From assembly GCA_900770185.1 (NCBI GenBank), contig CAAGJM010000035.1, positions 124,001-188,000 of the forward strand: a DNA stretch of 64,000 nucleotides. Reading direction: 5' to 3'. Made by a program: the position numbers and the translations under genes. The DNA is from Clostridia bacterium (lineage in GTDB: Bacteria > Bacillota > Clostridia > Christensenellales > Borkfalkiaceae). This document shows positions 34,364 through 42,967 of the stretch, piece by piece (within the stretch, counting starts at the first letter, position 1; every line of letters begins with the position of its first letter). Below the pieces are notes generated by a model, which worked only from the letters and a program-made list of their open reading frames with translations, was not told where the DNA came from and did not search any database.

Positions 34364-35318
34364 CTTTTTCGCCCTTTACCTTTTTTGATTTATTTTTACG
34401 CTTATTCTCTTTGCCCGTCGTTTGTTCGTTTACGTCGGCGGACGAAAAGTCGGCGGCGGATAAGCAGGACGCTCCTAAATCGGTCGCAGCGGTTTCGATA
34501 GCCGCGGCGGCAGGTAAAAGGTTATCGCTTGCGGGCGCGGTATAACCGAAAACCAAAACCGATTCGTTTGCGATAAAATCGAGCAAATCGTTTATCTGCG
34601 CGTTGATTTTGCCGCTGAAAACGGTCAGCGCAAAGTTTACGCCGCCTTTTTTAAGAACTTTTTTAAAGGCGTTTTCTTTTTTAGGTTCTTTTGGGGTATC
34701 GTCCTTTTCCTCGTCATTGCAGACAAGCGCGGTTTCAAGTTTTTTTTCAAGAAAGCCGATGGGCTTATTCTGCATACGCAAAAGACCGAAAATGCCGTCG
34801 ACCTTTTCGTACAGTTTATCGACGGTATCGTCAAAAACGTCAATCGCATCGTATAAGGTAAAGTTGACGAAATAATACTTACCCGCCTTTTTTTTGGACT
34901 TTTGCGACGCTTTTTTTATTATGCCGAGCGCTTTATTACCGGCAAGTTTTAAATTTTCAAGAGGCGTAAGTTTTTTATCGTAACTAAACTCGCCCTCGCT
35001 CTCGACGAGCCGTTGCGCCTGCAATTCGCCATTTCCGGCAGATTTTACCGTTTTTTGCGCTCTTTTCTTACGTCTTTTACGCAAAATCACGCGGAACAAT
35101 AAAACGACCAGATAAAAAGCCGCATAACCCAAAAACGCGCATACTACAAGCGTTATGAGGTTTTTAGCCGTTCCCAAAACGCCGTTTTTATATACAGAGT
35201 ATGCTATTGCGATAAAAAACACGGCAAAAAGCGCGCTCACCTTTAAAACGCGCGTTTTTTTGTCGCCTGATTTTCCGCTTTTTTTTGCGGATTTTAATTC
35301 GGTTTTTATTTCAGTCAT
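34356..35318 (-). CDS. Hypothetical membrane protein with Lys-rich tails, 320 residues
   Basis: Family not recognised. Two membrane segments near the N-terminus (about 27-46 and 55-80) are followed by RKRRKKR, a long charged cytoplasmic part with coiled-coil character, and a highly basic end (NKRKNKSKKVKG). A central stretch, residues 205-225, is acidic. It sits 15 nt after the ybaK gene and overlaps the next unknown membrane gene by 8 nt. The paired arrangement and similar topology suggest the two products work together. Confidence 0.72.
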   Translation of the reverse strand: MTEIKTELKSAKKSGKSGDKKTRVLKVSALFAVFFIAIAYSVYKNGVLGTAKNLITLVVCAFLGYAAFYLVVLLFRVILRKRRKKRAQKTVKSAGNGELQAQRLVESEGEFSYDKKLTPLENLKLAGNKALGIIKKASQKSKKKAGKYYFVNFTLYDAIDVFDDTVDKLYEKVDGIFGLLRMQNKPIGFLEKKLETALVCNDEEKDDTPKEPKKENAFKKVLKKGGVNFALTVFSGKINAQINDLLDFIANESVLVFGYTAPASDNLLPAAAAIETAATDLGASCLSAADFSSADVNEQTTGKENKRKNKSKKVKGEKDD

Positions 35319-35333
35319 ACTCTATCCCGATTA

Positions 35334-35798
35334 TCAGTCGGTCAAATCGGCGTAAGTCGCGCCGACGTAGCTTAGCAAACTTTCGGGGTTCAACTTTATC
35401 TGTTTGCCCCTTTTACCTGCGGAAACGCAGATGTTTTCGGATAAAACAGCCGTTTCGTCCATGAAAGTTTTAAACGGCTTTTTCATCCCTATCGGCGAAC
35501 ATCCGCCGTGAATATACCCCGTAAGCGGCAATAAATCTTTCTGCTTTAACATTTCAACGCTCTTTTCGCCCGCCGCTTTCGCCGCCTTTTTTAAATTAAG
35601 CGTGGCGTTTACGGGGATAACGAACACGAAATGCTCTCTGCTTGCGCCTACCGTCACAAGAGTTTTGAAAACGGAATTTTCATCTTCGCCGATAAGGCGG
35701 GCAACTTCCTTGCCGTCGGTTATCTCTTCGTTATATTCATGGGTTTGATATTCGATTTTTGCGGCGTCCAAAAGACGCATAACGTTAGTCTTTTCCAT
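35334..35798 (-). CDS. ybaK: Cys-tRNA(Pro)/Cys-tRNA(Cys) deacylase, YbaK type
   Basis: Hydrolyses cysteine wrongly attached to tRNA(Pro). The 154-residue protein has the YbaK core: SVFKTLVTVGASREHFVFVIP, LNLKKAAKAAG, and GGCSPIGMKKPFKTFMDE, all close to the classical bacterial YbaK. The start is the ATG at 35798 (MEKTNVMRLLDAAKIEY), which overlaps the RimK-like gene by 14 nt; a longer frame from 35849 would overlap further without benefit. A more distant paralogue lies at 18900-19373. Confidence 0.93.
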   Translation of the reverse strand: MEKTNVMRLLDAAKIEYQTHEYNEEITDGKEVARLIGEDENSVFKTLVTVGASREHFVFVIPVNATLNLKKAAKAAGEKSVEMLKQKDLLPLTGYIHGGCSPIGMKKPFKTFMDETAVLSENICVSAGKRGKQIKLNPESLLSYVGATYADLTD

Positions 35799-36696
35799 AA
35801 CTATTACCATAAACGGTTTTAAACATATACTCGGCATAGGCTTTCGCAACGTTTACGCCGCTGACCTTTTCCATAACGCTGAAAAAGGCATTGGAATTCG
35901 CTTCGCAAAAAATCGGCTCGCCGCTTTCGCCGAACAATAAGTCGATACCCATATAGTCAAGGTCGAGCGCGGCGGCAACGGTTTCGGCAACGTTGATAAA
36001 ACTTTCGGGCGGCGTAAAACTTTCGCCCGTGCCGCCGAGCGCGGCGTTCGAGCGGAAGTCTGATTTCGATACGCGCTTCATTGCGCATAAGTATTTTTTG
36101 CCCACGGTTATTATCCTTACGTCTACGCCTTCGGACGAAGATATAAACTCCTGAAACAACGCTTTTTCGCGCTTATAAATATTAGCTAAGGTCAGAAGGT
36201 CTTCTTTCGTTTTTGCTAAAAACACGCCTTTACCGAGCGAACTGAAACATAATTTTACGACCACGGGAAGCCCCAAATAGTCGATGACGGGCGCAATATC
36301 GCCCTCTGTTATAACGGCGTTTTGGTTATAACACAGCGGGAAAGCAACCGTCTTCGGCATCTTTACGCCTAAGCCCGATAGCTTGAGGTGAGTGAGCATT
36401 TTATCGTCGCACGCACTTATAGCCGCAATTTTGTTAAACGCCCGTATATTAAACTTTTCAATCGCTTCGCCCGCGTACAAATCTTTATCTAAATTTACGA
36501 CGAAGTCGTACGGTAAGCAAGCGTCCGCACGCCCGTCGTTATTTATGCGAATTTTGTACGCGAGCGTGCCTATCTCCGTCGATACGCCCAACGCTTCGAG
36601 TTCTTGTCGGATCCGATTAGCCTGATAATTTTGCGACGGGTTATCCGCATATAAATTCACGTTTATAAACGCGCGTTTTTTATAACACTTTCTCAT
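35785..36696 (-). CDS. RimK-like ATP-grasp ligase
   Basis: ATP-grasp enzyme, 303 residues, of the RimK/glutamate-ligase type that joins amino acids to a protein or small acceptor. Visible features are the pre-ATP-grasp N-terminal domain, LPVVVKLCFSSLGKGVFLAKT (ATP loop), EGVDVRIITVGKKYLCAMKR and a C-terminal GIDLLFGESGEPIFCEANSN metal site. Its start overlaps the lipoprotein gene by 17 nt. Acceptor unknown; ribosomal S6, a peptide or a cofactor are all possible. Confidence 0.85.
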   Translation of the reverse strand: MRKCYKKRAFINVNLYADNPSQNYQANRIRQELEALGVSTEIGTLAYKIRINNDGRADACLPYDFVVNLDKDLYAGEAIEKFNIRAFNKIAAISACDDKMLTHLKLSGLGVKMPKTVAFPLCYNQNAVITEGDIAPVIDYLGLPVVVKLCFSSLGKGVFLAKTKEDLLTLANIYKREKALFQEFISSSEGVDVRIITVGKKYLCAMKRVSKSDFRSNAALGGTGESFTPPESFINVAETVAAALDLDYMGIDLLFGESGEPIFCEANSNAFFSVMEKVSGVNVAKAYAEYMFKTVYGNSYGKD

Positions 36697-37612
36697 AGTC
36701 TTGCGTGGTTAATTTAAGTTCGTAATCGAACGTAATGCGTAAGTCGGCGCTACCGTTATATCTGAAATACACTTTATACCCGTCGCCGTCGGCGCGCAAA
36801 AGGGCAACTCCGTCATACTCGTTCACTCTGCCGTCCGCAAAACAGACTTTTATTTTTACCGACCCGCCGTCAAGCGTTACGACGATATAATTCACGTTAG
36901 CCGAATGTTTTTGTTCGTAAGTACCGTCAAACGAATTTATATCGACGGGATAATCGCTTTCGGTTAAACTTTCACCCTTTTTAAATTTATAAACCCGAAG
37001 AATTTGCTTGCCGCCCGAAACGGATTCTTTAAGCAAAACGAGTTCGCCGTTCAAAAACTCGAACTTAAAAATTTCGCCGTACTTTTTTTCAACCGTGTTA
37101 AGCGACGAAAAATAGTAATAATCGACCTTTAAAGTTTTGTCCGCAACGCTGAAAACGCCTTTTTTATCCGCCCTGCCGCCGAAATTAAGATAAACGGCGT
37201 TGTCGTTTAACACGGTTACATTATATTTAGCGGTTGAAAATTCGCTTTCGGGGTCGTTTTGGTCTGCCGCCGATACGGTTTTAACGATTACCCCGTCCTC
37301 AACCAAAACGTGTTCGCTTAAATAATAGGTGCCGAAGTAGTTTGACGGCAACGCTTTATCATAAACGGGAGCATAAGCGGTACTGTCCGAAGCATCGCCA
37401 CCGCTATTATCGGAATTATCTTCGCGACCGCCGCCCCCGCCGCCATTATTATCGTTATCGCCGCCGGTATCGCTTTTATCGTTCGTTTCGCCGCTTCCGC
37501 CGTTATTCCCTATCCCCGCGTTTTCGCCGGCAGGCGCTTTGTCGCACGCGGTAAACGCGGCGCAAGCAAACAAAAACAGCGCCGACAGGCAAATTATTAA
37601 AAAATTTTTCAT
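36680..37612 (-). CDS. Secreted lipoprotein of unknown function
   Basis: 310 residues. The signal peptide LIICLSALFLFACAAFTAC ends in a lipobox (FTAC, Cys near 23), so the protein is anchored outside the membrane. A Gly/Asn/Asp-rich low-complexity linker (about residues 30-80) joins it to a beta-rich C-terminal domain with repeated Tyr/Lys/Val patterns, as in small beta-sandwich or lipocalin-like domains. I recognise no catalytic motif. It starts 6 nt after a DUF4250 gene and overlaps the RimK-like gene. Confidence 0.82.
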   Translation of the reverse strand: MKNFLIICLSALFLFACAAFTACDKAPAGENAGIGNNGGSGETNDKSDTGGDNDNNGGGGGGREDNSDNSGGDASDSTAYAPVYDKALPSNYFGTYYLSEHVLVEDGVIVKTVSAADQNDPESEFSTAKYNVTVLNDNAVYLNFGGRADKKGVFSVADKTLKVDYYYFSSLNTVEKKYGEIFKFEFLNGELVLLKESVSGGKQILRVYKFKKGESLTESDYPVDINSFDGTYEQKHSANVNYIVVTLDGGSVKIKVCFADGRVNEYDGVALLRADGDGYKVYFRYNGSADLRITFDYELKLTTQDYEKVL

Positions 37613-37618
37613 ACCGTA

Positions 37619-37810
37619 TCACCTTAAAATGAAAGAATTCGTTTTTTCGTCGTAAAAATAGCCGTTTTCGTTAAGCAATTTTTGAGCGGGCGCAAAATCT
37701 AAATCTTCGCCGTAAATAAGATCTTCGAGCGAACCGTACTCGTCGCGAAGCGCCGTATTTATAACGCTTAGCAATATAGACGGGTCTTTAATGTTCTGAA
37801 CGTTCATCAT
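37619..37810 (-). CDS. DUF4250 domain-containing protein
   Basis: A 63-residue cytoplasmic protein whose core KDPSILLSVINTALRDEYGSL and GYFYDEKTNSFI match the DUF4250 family of Firmicutes. Function is unknown. It is first in a compact operon. There is no ribosome-binding site; an extended -10 box ends 6 nt before the ATG, so the transcript probably begins at the start codon. A second ATG follows at once. Confidence 0.88.
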   Translation of the reverse strand: MMNVQNIKDPSILLSVINTALRDEYGSLEDLIYGEDLDFAPAQKLLNENGYFYDEKTNSFILR

Positions 37811-37816
37811 ATAATG

Positions 37817-37845
37817 ATTTTACCACATATTCTCGTTTCCGTAAA
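37817..37845 (-). promoter_or_regulatory. Promoter giving a leaderless DUF4250 mRNA
   Basis: On the minus strand: TTTACG (37845-37840), 17 bp, TAAAAT (37822-37817) with TG at the extended -10 position. Six nucleotides separate the -10 from the ATG at 37810. Confidence 0.65.
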
Positions 37846-37916
37846 CCGAATTTTTTAAAAAACGGACTCAAAACCCGAAAAGCAAAACGGTAAGCGGCGA
37901 ATGGTGAACAATTTAA

Positions 37917-37945
37917 TTGACTTTGTTCAAGTTTTAAGATATTAT
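37917..37945 (+). promoter_or_regulatory. Sigma-A promoter of the lipid kinase gene
   Basis: TTGACT (37917-37922), 17 bp, TATTAT (37940-37945). The predicted start is near 37952, giving a leader of about 20 nt that includes the GAGG ribosome-binding site. Confidence 0.8.
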
Positions 37946-37972
37946 TAAACGGAATACATTCGAGGCGGATAA

Positions 37973-38866
37973 ATGAAGCACGTTTTTATAATCAACCCGA
38001 TTGCGGGTATCGTAAGCCAAAAAGATTTTATCATAAGCGAACTTAACGAGTTTAAGAACGATTACGATATAGAATATCACGTTACGACCCATGAAAAAGA
38101 AGCCATCGGGTTTATTAAAAAATATCTTGAAAATTATGCGGGCGAAGTCCGTTTTTACGCTTGCGGCGGGGACGGAACGCTTAACGAAACGGTCAACGCA
38201 ACGTTCGGGCGGGAAAACGCAAGCGTTAGCGTCTACCCTTGCGGAAGCGGAAACGATTTCGTAAAGTCAATCGGCGGTGCCGAAAAATATCTCAATATAA
38301 AAAGCCTTTTAAACGCCGAAAATCAAAAGATAGACTTATTGTGCGTGAACGGCGTTTATTGCGTAAACGTTTGCAACGTCGGTTTCGACGCAAACGTCTG
38401 CAAAATCGCAAACGACGTTAAGGGTAAGTCGGACAATCCTTATAAAACCGGGCTTATACGCGCAATATTTAAAGGCGCGCTAAGAAATAAAGTTACCGTT
38501 GTAGCCGATAACGAGAAACTTAACGAAAACGGCAAACTCCTTCTCTGCTCTATCGCAAACGGGCAATACATCGGCGGAAAATATAAATGCGCGCCTTACG
38601 CCGAGATAGACGACGGGCTTATTGACGTTTGTCTGATAAAGACGATGAGTTTGTTTAAATTCATATCTCTCGTTCCGAGTTATGAGCGCGGCGAACATAT
38701 CGGGCACAAACGCACGGTCGGCAAGGTTTTGCACAGAACCGCTAAAACCGTCACGCTAAGTGCGGCGAAAGACTTCCCCGTGTGTATCGACGGAGAAATA
38801 GCCTACGGCAAGAATTTTAAAATCGAGATTCTTAAAAACGCGTTGAGCTTCGGCATCGTCAAATAA
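37973..38866 (+). CDS. Diacylglycerol kinase/YegS-like lipid kinase
   Basis: Lipid kinase of the DAGK catalytic family, 297 residues. FIINPIAGIVSQKD near the N-terminus, FYACGGDGTLNETVNA (the GGDGT nucleotide loop) and YPCGSGNDFVKS are the family motifs. It probably phosphorylates diacylglycerol from membrane turnover, acting at the inner face of the membrane. It is a single-gene unit on the plus strand, with a promoter just upstream and a strong terminator downstream. Confidence 0.92.
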   Translation: MKHVFIINPIAGIVSQKDFIISELNEFKNDYDIEYHVTTHEKEAIGFIKKYLENYAGEVRFYACGGDGTLNETVNATFGRENASVSVYPCGSGNDFVKSIGGAEKYLNIKSLLNAENQKIDLLCVNGVYCVNVCNVGFDANVCKIANDVKGKSDNPYKTGLIRAIFKGALRNKVTVVADNEKLNENGKLLLCSIANGQYIGGKYKCAPYAEIDDGLIDVCLIKTMSLFKFISLVPSYERGEHIGHKRTVGKVLHRTAKTVTLSAAKDFPVCIDGEIAYGKNFKIEILKNALSFGIVK

Positions 38867-38876
38867 CTTAAAAAGC

Positions 38877-38905
38877 AAAAATCTCGGCAATTTGCCGAGA
38901 TTTTT
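38877..38905. terminator. Bidirectional terminator between lipid kinase and nucleoside hydrolase
   Basis: AAAATCTCGGCA and TGCCGAGATTTT form a 12-13 bp stem with a short ATT loop and T/A runs on both sides. The two genes converge on it. Confidence 0.9.
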
Positions 38906-38919
38906 ATTGTCGAAAATTA

Positions 38920-39804
38920 TTATAAAGTTAAAATTTTGTTTATCAAATCGTTCATTAGTTCGTCGCGCTTAATATAAATCGCGGTTTTCGTCGTTTTATC
39001 GGTCGGCGGCTCGAACTCGTAGCTTCCGTCAGCCAGCGGTCGGCGCAAGGGCGTATCTTTAACGAGCATAAATTTGTCGCCGTCGTTTAAAAGATACGCT
39101 ACGGGCGTAACGTCCCATATAACCCTCGTCCAGTCGGTGCCGTAAGCGTAAGAGTCGGCGGCTTTTATAGTCGTTTCCGCAAGATAATTGCCGATTTTGT
39201 TTTTATTCAGCAAAAACCGTTCCAGTTCAGGCTTGGATATTCTGAATTCGCTCACCGCCCCGTCGCACGGAAACCGCACGAAGTCGGAAATTTTACTCAT
39301 AACGACCCTTGCCGCGAAAATATCCTGCATCATATTGAATTCGTAAGCGGGCTTCGGCATAAATTCGGCGTGCCCGCCAAGCCAGATTAAGCGAATTTTA
39401 TCGCGTATTTCGGGGTTTAACAAAACGGCGGAGGCAACGTTCGTTATCGCGCCGATAGCTATGACGTTCAAGGGATTATCGCTTGTGTAACCCATTGCGC
39501 GCGACGCTAAATCTTGCGCCGCTGCCGATATAACGGGGGTTGATTCGTCTTTTAAGTACCCGTTTGAGCCTTTAAAAGTCTTTTCGACCAAATCGCCCCG
39601 CCCGCACATTTTCAAAAGCTTTTTTATTTCCTCATAACTTTTTATCATTCCGTCTTCGGGTGAAACGGAATTAGAGTTAAAAAATGGCGCGGCGTATAAA
39701 GCGACGGTATTAAGTTTATCTCCGTTTGCAAGAAGATAAGATATTGCAAATTGGTCGTCGATTTCGTTAAACGCATCAGTGTCTATAACAACGTTTTTTA
39801 TCAT
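38920..39804 (-). CDS. Nucleoside hydrolase
   Basis: Cleaves ribonucleosides to base and ribose. The N-terminal calcium-binding signature is VVIDTDAFNEIDDQFA (Asp8, Asp10, Asp16, Asp17), a known variant of DTDPGxDD. NVIAIGAITNVASA and the C-terminal TDWTRVIWDVTPVAYL with the metal-binding Asp are also present; 294 residues. The start is the ATG at 39804 (GGTGG upstream); a longer frame from 39861 would include the promoter. It is a single gene sharing a terminator with the lipid kinase. Confidence 0.9.
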   Translation of the reverse strand: MIKNVVIDTDAFNEIDDQFAISYLLANGDKLNTVALYAAPFFNSNSVSPEDGMIKSYEEIKKLLKMCGRGDLVEKTFKGSNGYLKDESTPVISAAAQDLASRAMGYTSDNPLNVIAIGAITNVASAVLLNPEIRDKIRLIWLGGHAEFMPKPAYEFNMMQDIFAARVVMSKISDFVRFPCDGAVSEFRISKPELERFLLNKNKIGNYLAETTIKAADSYAYGTDWTRVIWDVTPVAYLLNDGDKFMLVKDTPLRRPLADGSYEFEPPTDKTTKTAIYIKRDELMNDLINKILTL

Positions 39805-39832
39805 GTCAGCAACCACCGAAAATTTTTTATAA

Positions 39833-39861
39833 ATTGTAACATGCTCCAAAGGATACTTCAA
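39833..39861 (-). promoter_or_regulatory. Sigma-A promoter of the nucleoside hydrolase
   Basis: On the minus strand: TTGAAG (39861-39856), 17 bp, TACAAT (39838-39833). It supports the start at 39804. Confidence 0.75.
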
Positions 39862-39883
39862 GCGGTTTTTAAAAAATCACAAA

Positions 39884-39920
39884 AAAACTCGGCTGTGCGA
39901 AAAACGCAGCCGAGTTTTTT
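39884..39920 (-). terminator. Terminator of the thioredoxin gene
   Basis: A GC-rich stem (AAAACTCGGCTG with CAGCCGAGTTTT) flanked by A and T runs lies 16 nt past the thioredoxin stop; it works in both directions. Confidence 0.88.
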
Positions 39921-39935
39921 ATTCCGTAGAAGCAA

Positions 39936-40262
39936 TTATATATATTTTATAAGCATTTCGGCAAGTTCCGCTTTCGTAGTTAAGCCGACGGTCGATTCTT
40001 TAAGTTCGCCGTTCACAAAAACCGCCAGAAACGGAATACTCATAACGTTATACTTTATAGCAAGCTCTTCGCTTTCGTCAACGTTCACTTTTGCAACGAG
40101 AATTTTTTCGCCGAGTTCGTCGGCTATCTCGTTCAAAACGGGGGCTTGCATCCTGCAAGGACTGCACCACGCCGCCCAGAAGTCAACCAAAACGGGAACT
40201 TTGCTTTCCTTAATCGTTTTTTCAAAATCGAAACCGTTAAGTTCCAAAATTTTATCGCTCAT
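39936..40262 (-). CDS. trxA: Thioredoxin
   Basis: General protein disulfide reductase, 108 residues. The active site is WAAWCSPCRM (Cys33, Cys36; WCSPC instead of WCGPC) and the cis-proline loop is MSIPFLAVF. GGAGG lies 5 nt before the ATG. It follows hisS by about 115 nt, in which a distant inverted repeat and an extended -10 (TGATAAAAT) occur, so it may have its own promoter. It is separate from the CANC thioredoxin in the pfl operon. Confidence 0.93.
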   Translation of the reverse strand: MSDKILELNGFDFEKTIKESKVPVLVDFWAAWCSPCRMQAPVLNEIADELGEKILVAKVNVDESEELAIKYNVMSIPFLAVFVNGELKESTVGLTTKAELAEMLIKYI

Positions 40263-40322
40263 AGTACCTCCGATTGTATTTTGCGCAAAATCATCGCAAA
40301 AATACCTGTCTTATTTTATCAC

Positions 40323-40367
40323 GCGGGAATCACGCGCCGTTAGTCGAGCGCAAACGTAAATTCCCGC
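40323..40367. other. Inverted repeat between hisS and trxA
   Basis: GCGGGAAT (40323-40330) and ATTCCCGC (40360-40367) are perfect 8-bp arms separated by 29 nt. No U-run follows on the minus strand. It could be a weak hisS end structure or a regulator site near the trxA promoter. Confidence 0.4.
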
Positions 40368-40376
40368 CCGACTTAG

Positions 40377-41621
40377 TTAAAAATTAAAATCGGCAACCCC
40401 GTCAAGCGTGATATCCGCGACAGAGCCGTCGCTCATGCGTTTGAGTTTTGCGTTTCCGCTTGCAACCTCGTCGTCGCCTATCGCCAAAACGTACTCCGCG
40501 TTGATTTTGTCGGCATACTTAAACTGCGCCTTAAACCCGCGCCCCATGTGGTCGATTTCCGTCTTAACGCCTTTTTTGCGAAGCCTGTCCGCAATTTTAA
40601 GCGCAATGACCTTCGCTTCGTCGCCAAGCGCGGCAATATAAAGTTTAACGGGGGGTTCTTCAGGAATTTTAACCCCTTCCGCTTCCATAAGCATAAGTAC
40701 GCGTTCAAGCCCCATTCCGAAGCCTACGCCCGGGGTGGGTTTGCCGCCGATTTGTTCGATAAGCCCGTCGTACCTGCCGCCGCCGCAAACGGTGCCTTGC
40801 GAGCCGAGAGCCGTCGTCACGAACTCGAAAACCGTTTTGGTATAATAATCGAGCCCTCTGACGATATAGGGGTTAATATTGTATCTAAGCCCGACCGCTT
40901 CAAGGTTTTTTTGAAGACCCTTAAAATGCGCGGCGCAATCGTCGCACAAGTAATCGGTGATTTTGGGCGCGTCTAAACACAACTTTTTACAACCCTCTTC
41001 TTTACAGTCGAGTATTCGTAAGGGGTTTTTATAATACCTTTCGCGGCAAGTTTCGCAAAGGCAGTCAAGCCTATCGGCAAAATAGGTTTTAAGCGCGTCG
41101 TTGTAAGTTTTGCGACAGGTTTTGCAGCCCATACTGTTTATGTTAAGCTCAACCGACAAGCCGAGTTTAGTTAAAACGGTGTGCGCAAGAGTTATGACTT
41201 CGGCGTCAACGGACGGATTTTCCGCTCCGTAAAACTCAACGCCGAACTGGTGATGTTCGCGGAGCCTGCCTGCCTGCGGTCGCTCATACCTGAAAACGGG
41301 GGTTATATAGTACATTTTGAGCGGAAGCGCGGTGTTTAAGAGCCCGTTTTCGATAAACGCGCGAGCAACGCCCGCCGTCCCCTCGGGTTTTAAAGTAATA
41401 CTGCGCTTGCCTTTGTCTAAAAAAGTGTACATTTCTTTGTTGACGATATCGGTCGTATCGCCGACGCCGCGCAAAAACAGTTCCGTATGCTCGAACGTCG
41501 GGGTACGAATCTCTTTCGCGTTGAACGCGTCCGCAACGCTTCTGACAAGATTTTCAATGTAGTGCCATTTGTAACTTTCTTCGGGCAATACGTCTTTCGT
41601 GCCTTTCGGGATATTTATCAT
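40377..41621 (-). CDS. hisS: Histidyl-tRNA synthetase
   Basis: Charges tRNA(His). The 414 residues show class II motif 2 (YYITPVFRYERPQAGRLREHHQFG), KPEGTAGVARAFIE, the histidine-specific RGLDYYTKTVFEF and motif 3 GGKPTPGVGFGMGLERV, then the C-terminal anticodon-binding domain. A cysteine-rich insert (about residues 165-232) contains CX2C pairs (CKTC, CETC, CDDC) and may bind zinc. The ribosome-binding site AAAGGTG precedes the ATG. No T-box leader is visible; the gene lies 29 nt after hslU. Confidence 0.95.
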   Translation of the reverse strand: MINIPKGTKDVLPEESYKWHYIENLVRSVADAFNAKEIRTPTFEHTELFLRGVGDTTDIVNKEMYTFLDKGKRSITLKPEGTAGVARAFIENGLLNTALPLKMYYITPVFRYERPQAGRLREHHQFGVEFYGAENPSVDAEVITLAHTVLTKLGLSVELNINSMGCKTCRKTYNDALKTYFADRLDCLCETCRERYYKNPLRILDCKEEGCKKLCLDAPKITDYLCDDCAAHFKGLQKNLEAVGLRYNINPYIVRGLDYYTKTVFEFVTTALGSQGTVCGGGRYDGLIEQIGGKPTPGVGFGMGLERVLMLMEAEGVKIPEEPPVKLYIAALGDEAKVIALKIADRLRKKGVKTEIDHMGRGFKAQFKYADKINAEYVLAIGDDEVASGNAKLKRMSDGSVADITLDGVADFNF

Positions 41622-41650
41622 AAATCACCTTTGCCCTGAAAGGGCGTTTT

Positions 41651-42955
41651 TTAAAGAATATATTTTTTAAGATTGCGACTTGCGGCGTCCGGCAAATGGT
41701 CGCTGACGTACTGCTTATCGACGGTTACCTCGGTAAGCGGAATTTCGTCGCTTGCATTGAAAGATATATCTTCAAGCAAGTTTTCGATAACGGCGTGAAG
41801 CCTGCGCGCGCCGATATCTTCGCTCGCAGCGTTTTGTTCTGCGGCGACTTCGGCAATGGAATCTATCGCGTCGGCGGTGAATTTTATATCGACGTTATCT
41901 ACGAGCAGTAAGTTTTTATACTGAATGGTAATAGCGTTTGCGGGCATCGTCAAAATATTTACGAAATCTTCCTTCGATAAACTAGTAAGTTCAACCTTAA
42001 CGGGGAACCTGCCCTGAAGTTCGGGGATTAAATCTTCGACCTTTGAAACGTGAAACGCGCCCGCCGCGATAAACAAAATGTAGTCGGTTTTAATCGCGCC
42101 GTACTTCGTCATAACGGTGCACCCTTCGACAATCGGTAAAATATCGCGCTGAACGCCCTCGCGGGAAACGTCTGCCCCGCCGTGATTTGATTTTGCGGCG
42201 ATTTTGTCGATTTCGTCAATAAAAATTATACCGTCCTGTTCGGCGCGGCGAAGACCTTCCGTATTAACGGCGTCTTCGTCGATAAGTTTATCGCTTTCTT
42301 CGTTCGTGATGTAATTAAGGGCTTCCTTAACGGTTAGCTTACGCTTTTTTTGGCGCTTGGGGAGCATATCGCCGAAAATAGAGCCGATATTTATTTCCGC
42401 GCCGCCCACGCCTAAATCGAGTTGTTTAGGCGAATCGTCAACAAGCATTTCGATAACGGTTTTATCAAACTTCCCCTCGCGCAAGTCGTTTAAAATTTTG
42501 CTTTCAAAAAGTTCTTTCGGTTCTTCTCCGCGTTCGCCCGCTTTTAATTCGAGCAAAAGTTTGTAAACTTTTTTTTCGGCAATCGCTTTCGCTTTGCCGG
42601 AAACGGTCTTCATCTGCTCTTCTTTAACGAGGCGAATACTGCACTCGACTAAATCGCGCACCATAGACTCTACGTCGCGCCCGACGTAGCCGACTTCGGT
42701 ATATTTGGTCGCCTCGACTTTAATAAACGGCGCGCCGACGATTTTTGCAAGCCTCCTTGCAATTTCGGTTTTGCCTACTCCCGTAGGGCCTTTCATTATA
42801 ATGTTTTTAGGGGTAATTTCGTCGCGGAGCGCGGGGGATAATTTACTGCGCCTGTAACGATTCCTGAGCGATATTGCAACCGCGCGTTTTGCGGCGTTTT
42901 GCCCGATAATATACTTATCAAGTTCGTTTACGATTTCTCTCGGAGATAAACTCAT
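41651..42955 (-). CDS. hslU: HslU ATPase of the HslVU protease
   Basis: AAA+ unfoldase that feeds proteins into the HslV chamber. The 434 residues contain the N-terminal SPREIVNELDKYIIGQNAAK, Walker A GPTGVGKT (56-63), the pore loop segment GYVGRDVESM, an intermediate I-domain (about 115-225), Walker B IIFIDEIDKIA and the C-terminal hexamer tail ending LKKYIL. It follows hslV by 12 nt and has a GGAGGA ribosome-binding site. Confidence 0.97.
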   Translation of the reverse strand: MSLSPREIVNELDKYIIGQNAAKRAVAISLRNRYRRSKLSPALRDEITPKNIIMKGPTGVGKTEIARRLAKIVGAPFIKVEATKYTEVGYVGRDVESMVRDLVECSIRLVKEEQMKTVSGKAKAIAEKKVYKLLLELKAGERGEEPKELFESKILNDLREGKFDKTVIEMLVDDSPKQLDLGVGGAEINIGSIFGDMLPKRQKKRKLTVKEALNYITNEESDKLIDEDAVNTEGLRRAEQDGIIFIDEIDKIAAKSNHGGADVSREGVQRDILPIVEGCTVMTKYGAIKTDYILFIAAGAFHVSKVEDLIPELQGRFPVKVELTSLSKEDFVNILTMPANAITIQYKNLLLVDNVDIKFTADAIDSIAEVAAEQNAASEDIGARRLHAVIENLLEDISFNASDEIPLTEVTVDKQYVSDHLPDAASRNLKKYIL

Positions 42956-42967
42956 ACATATTCCTCC

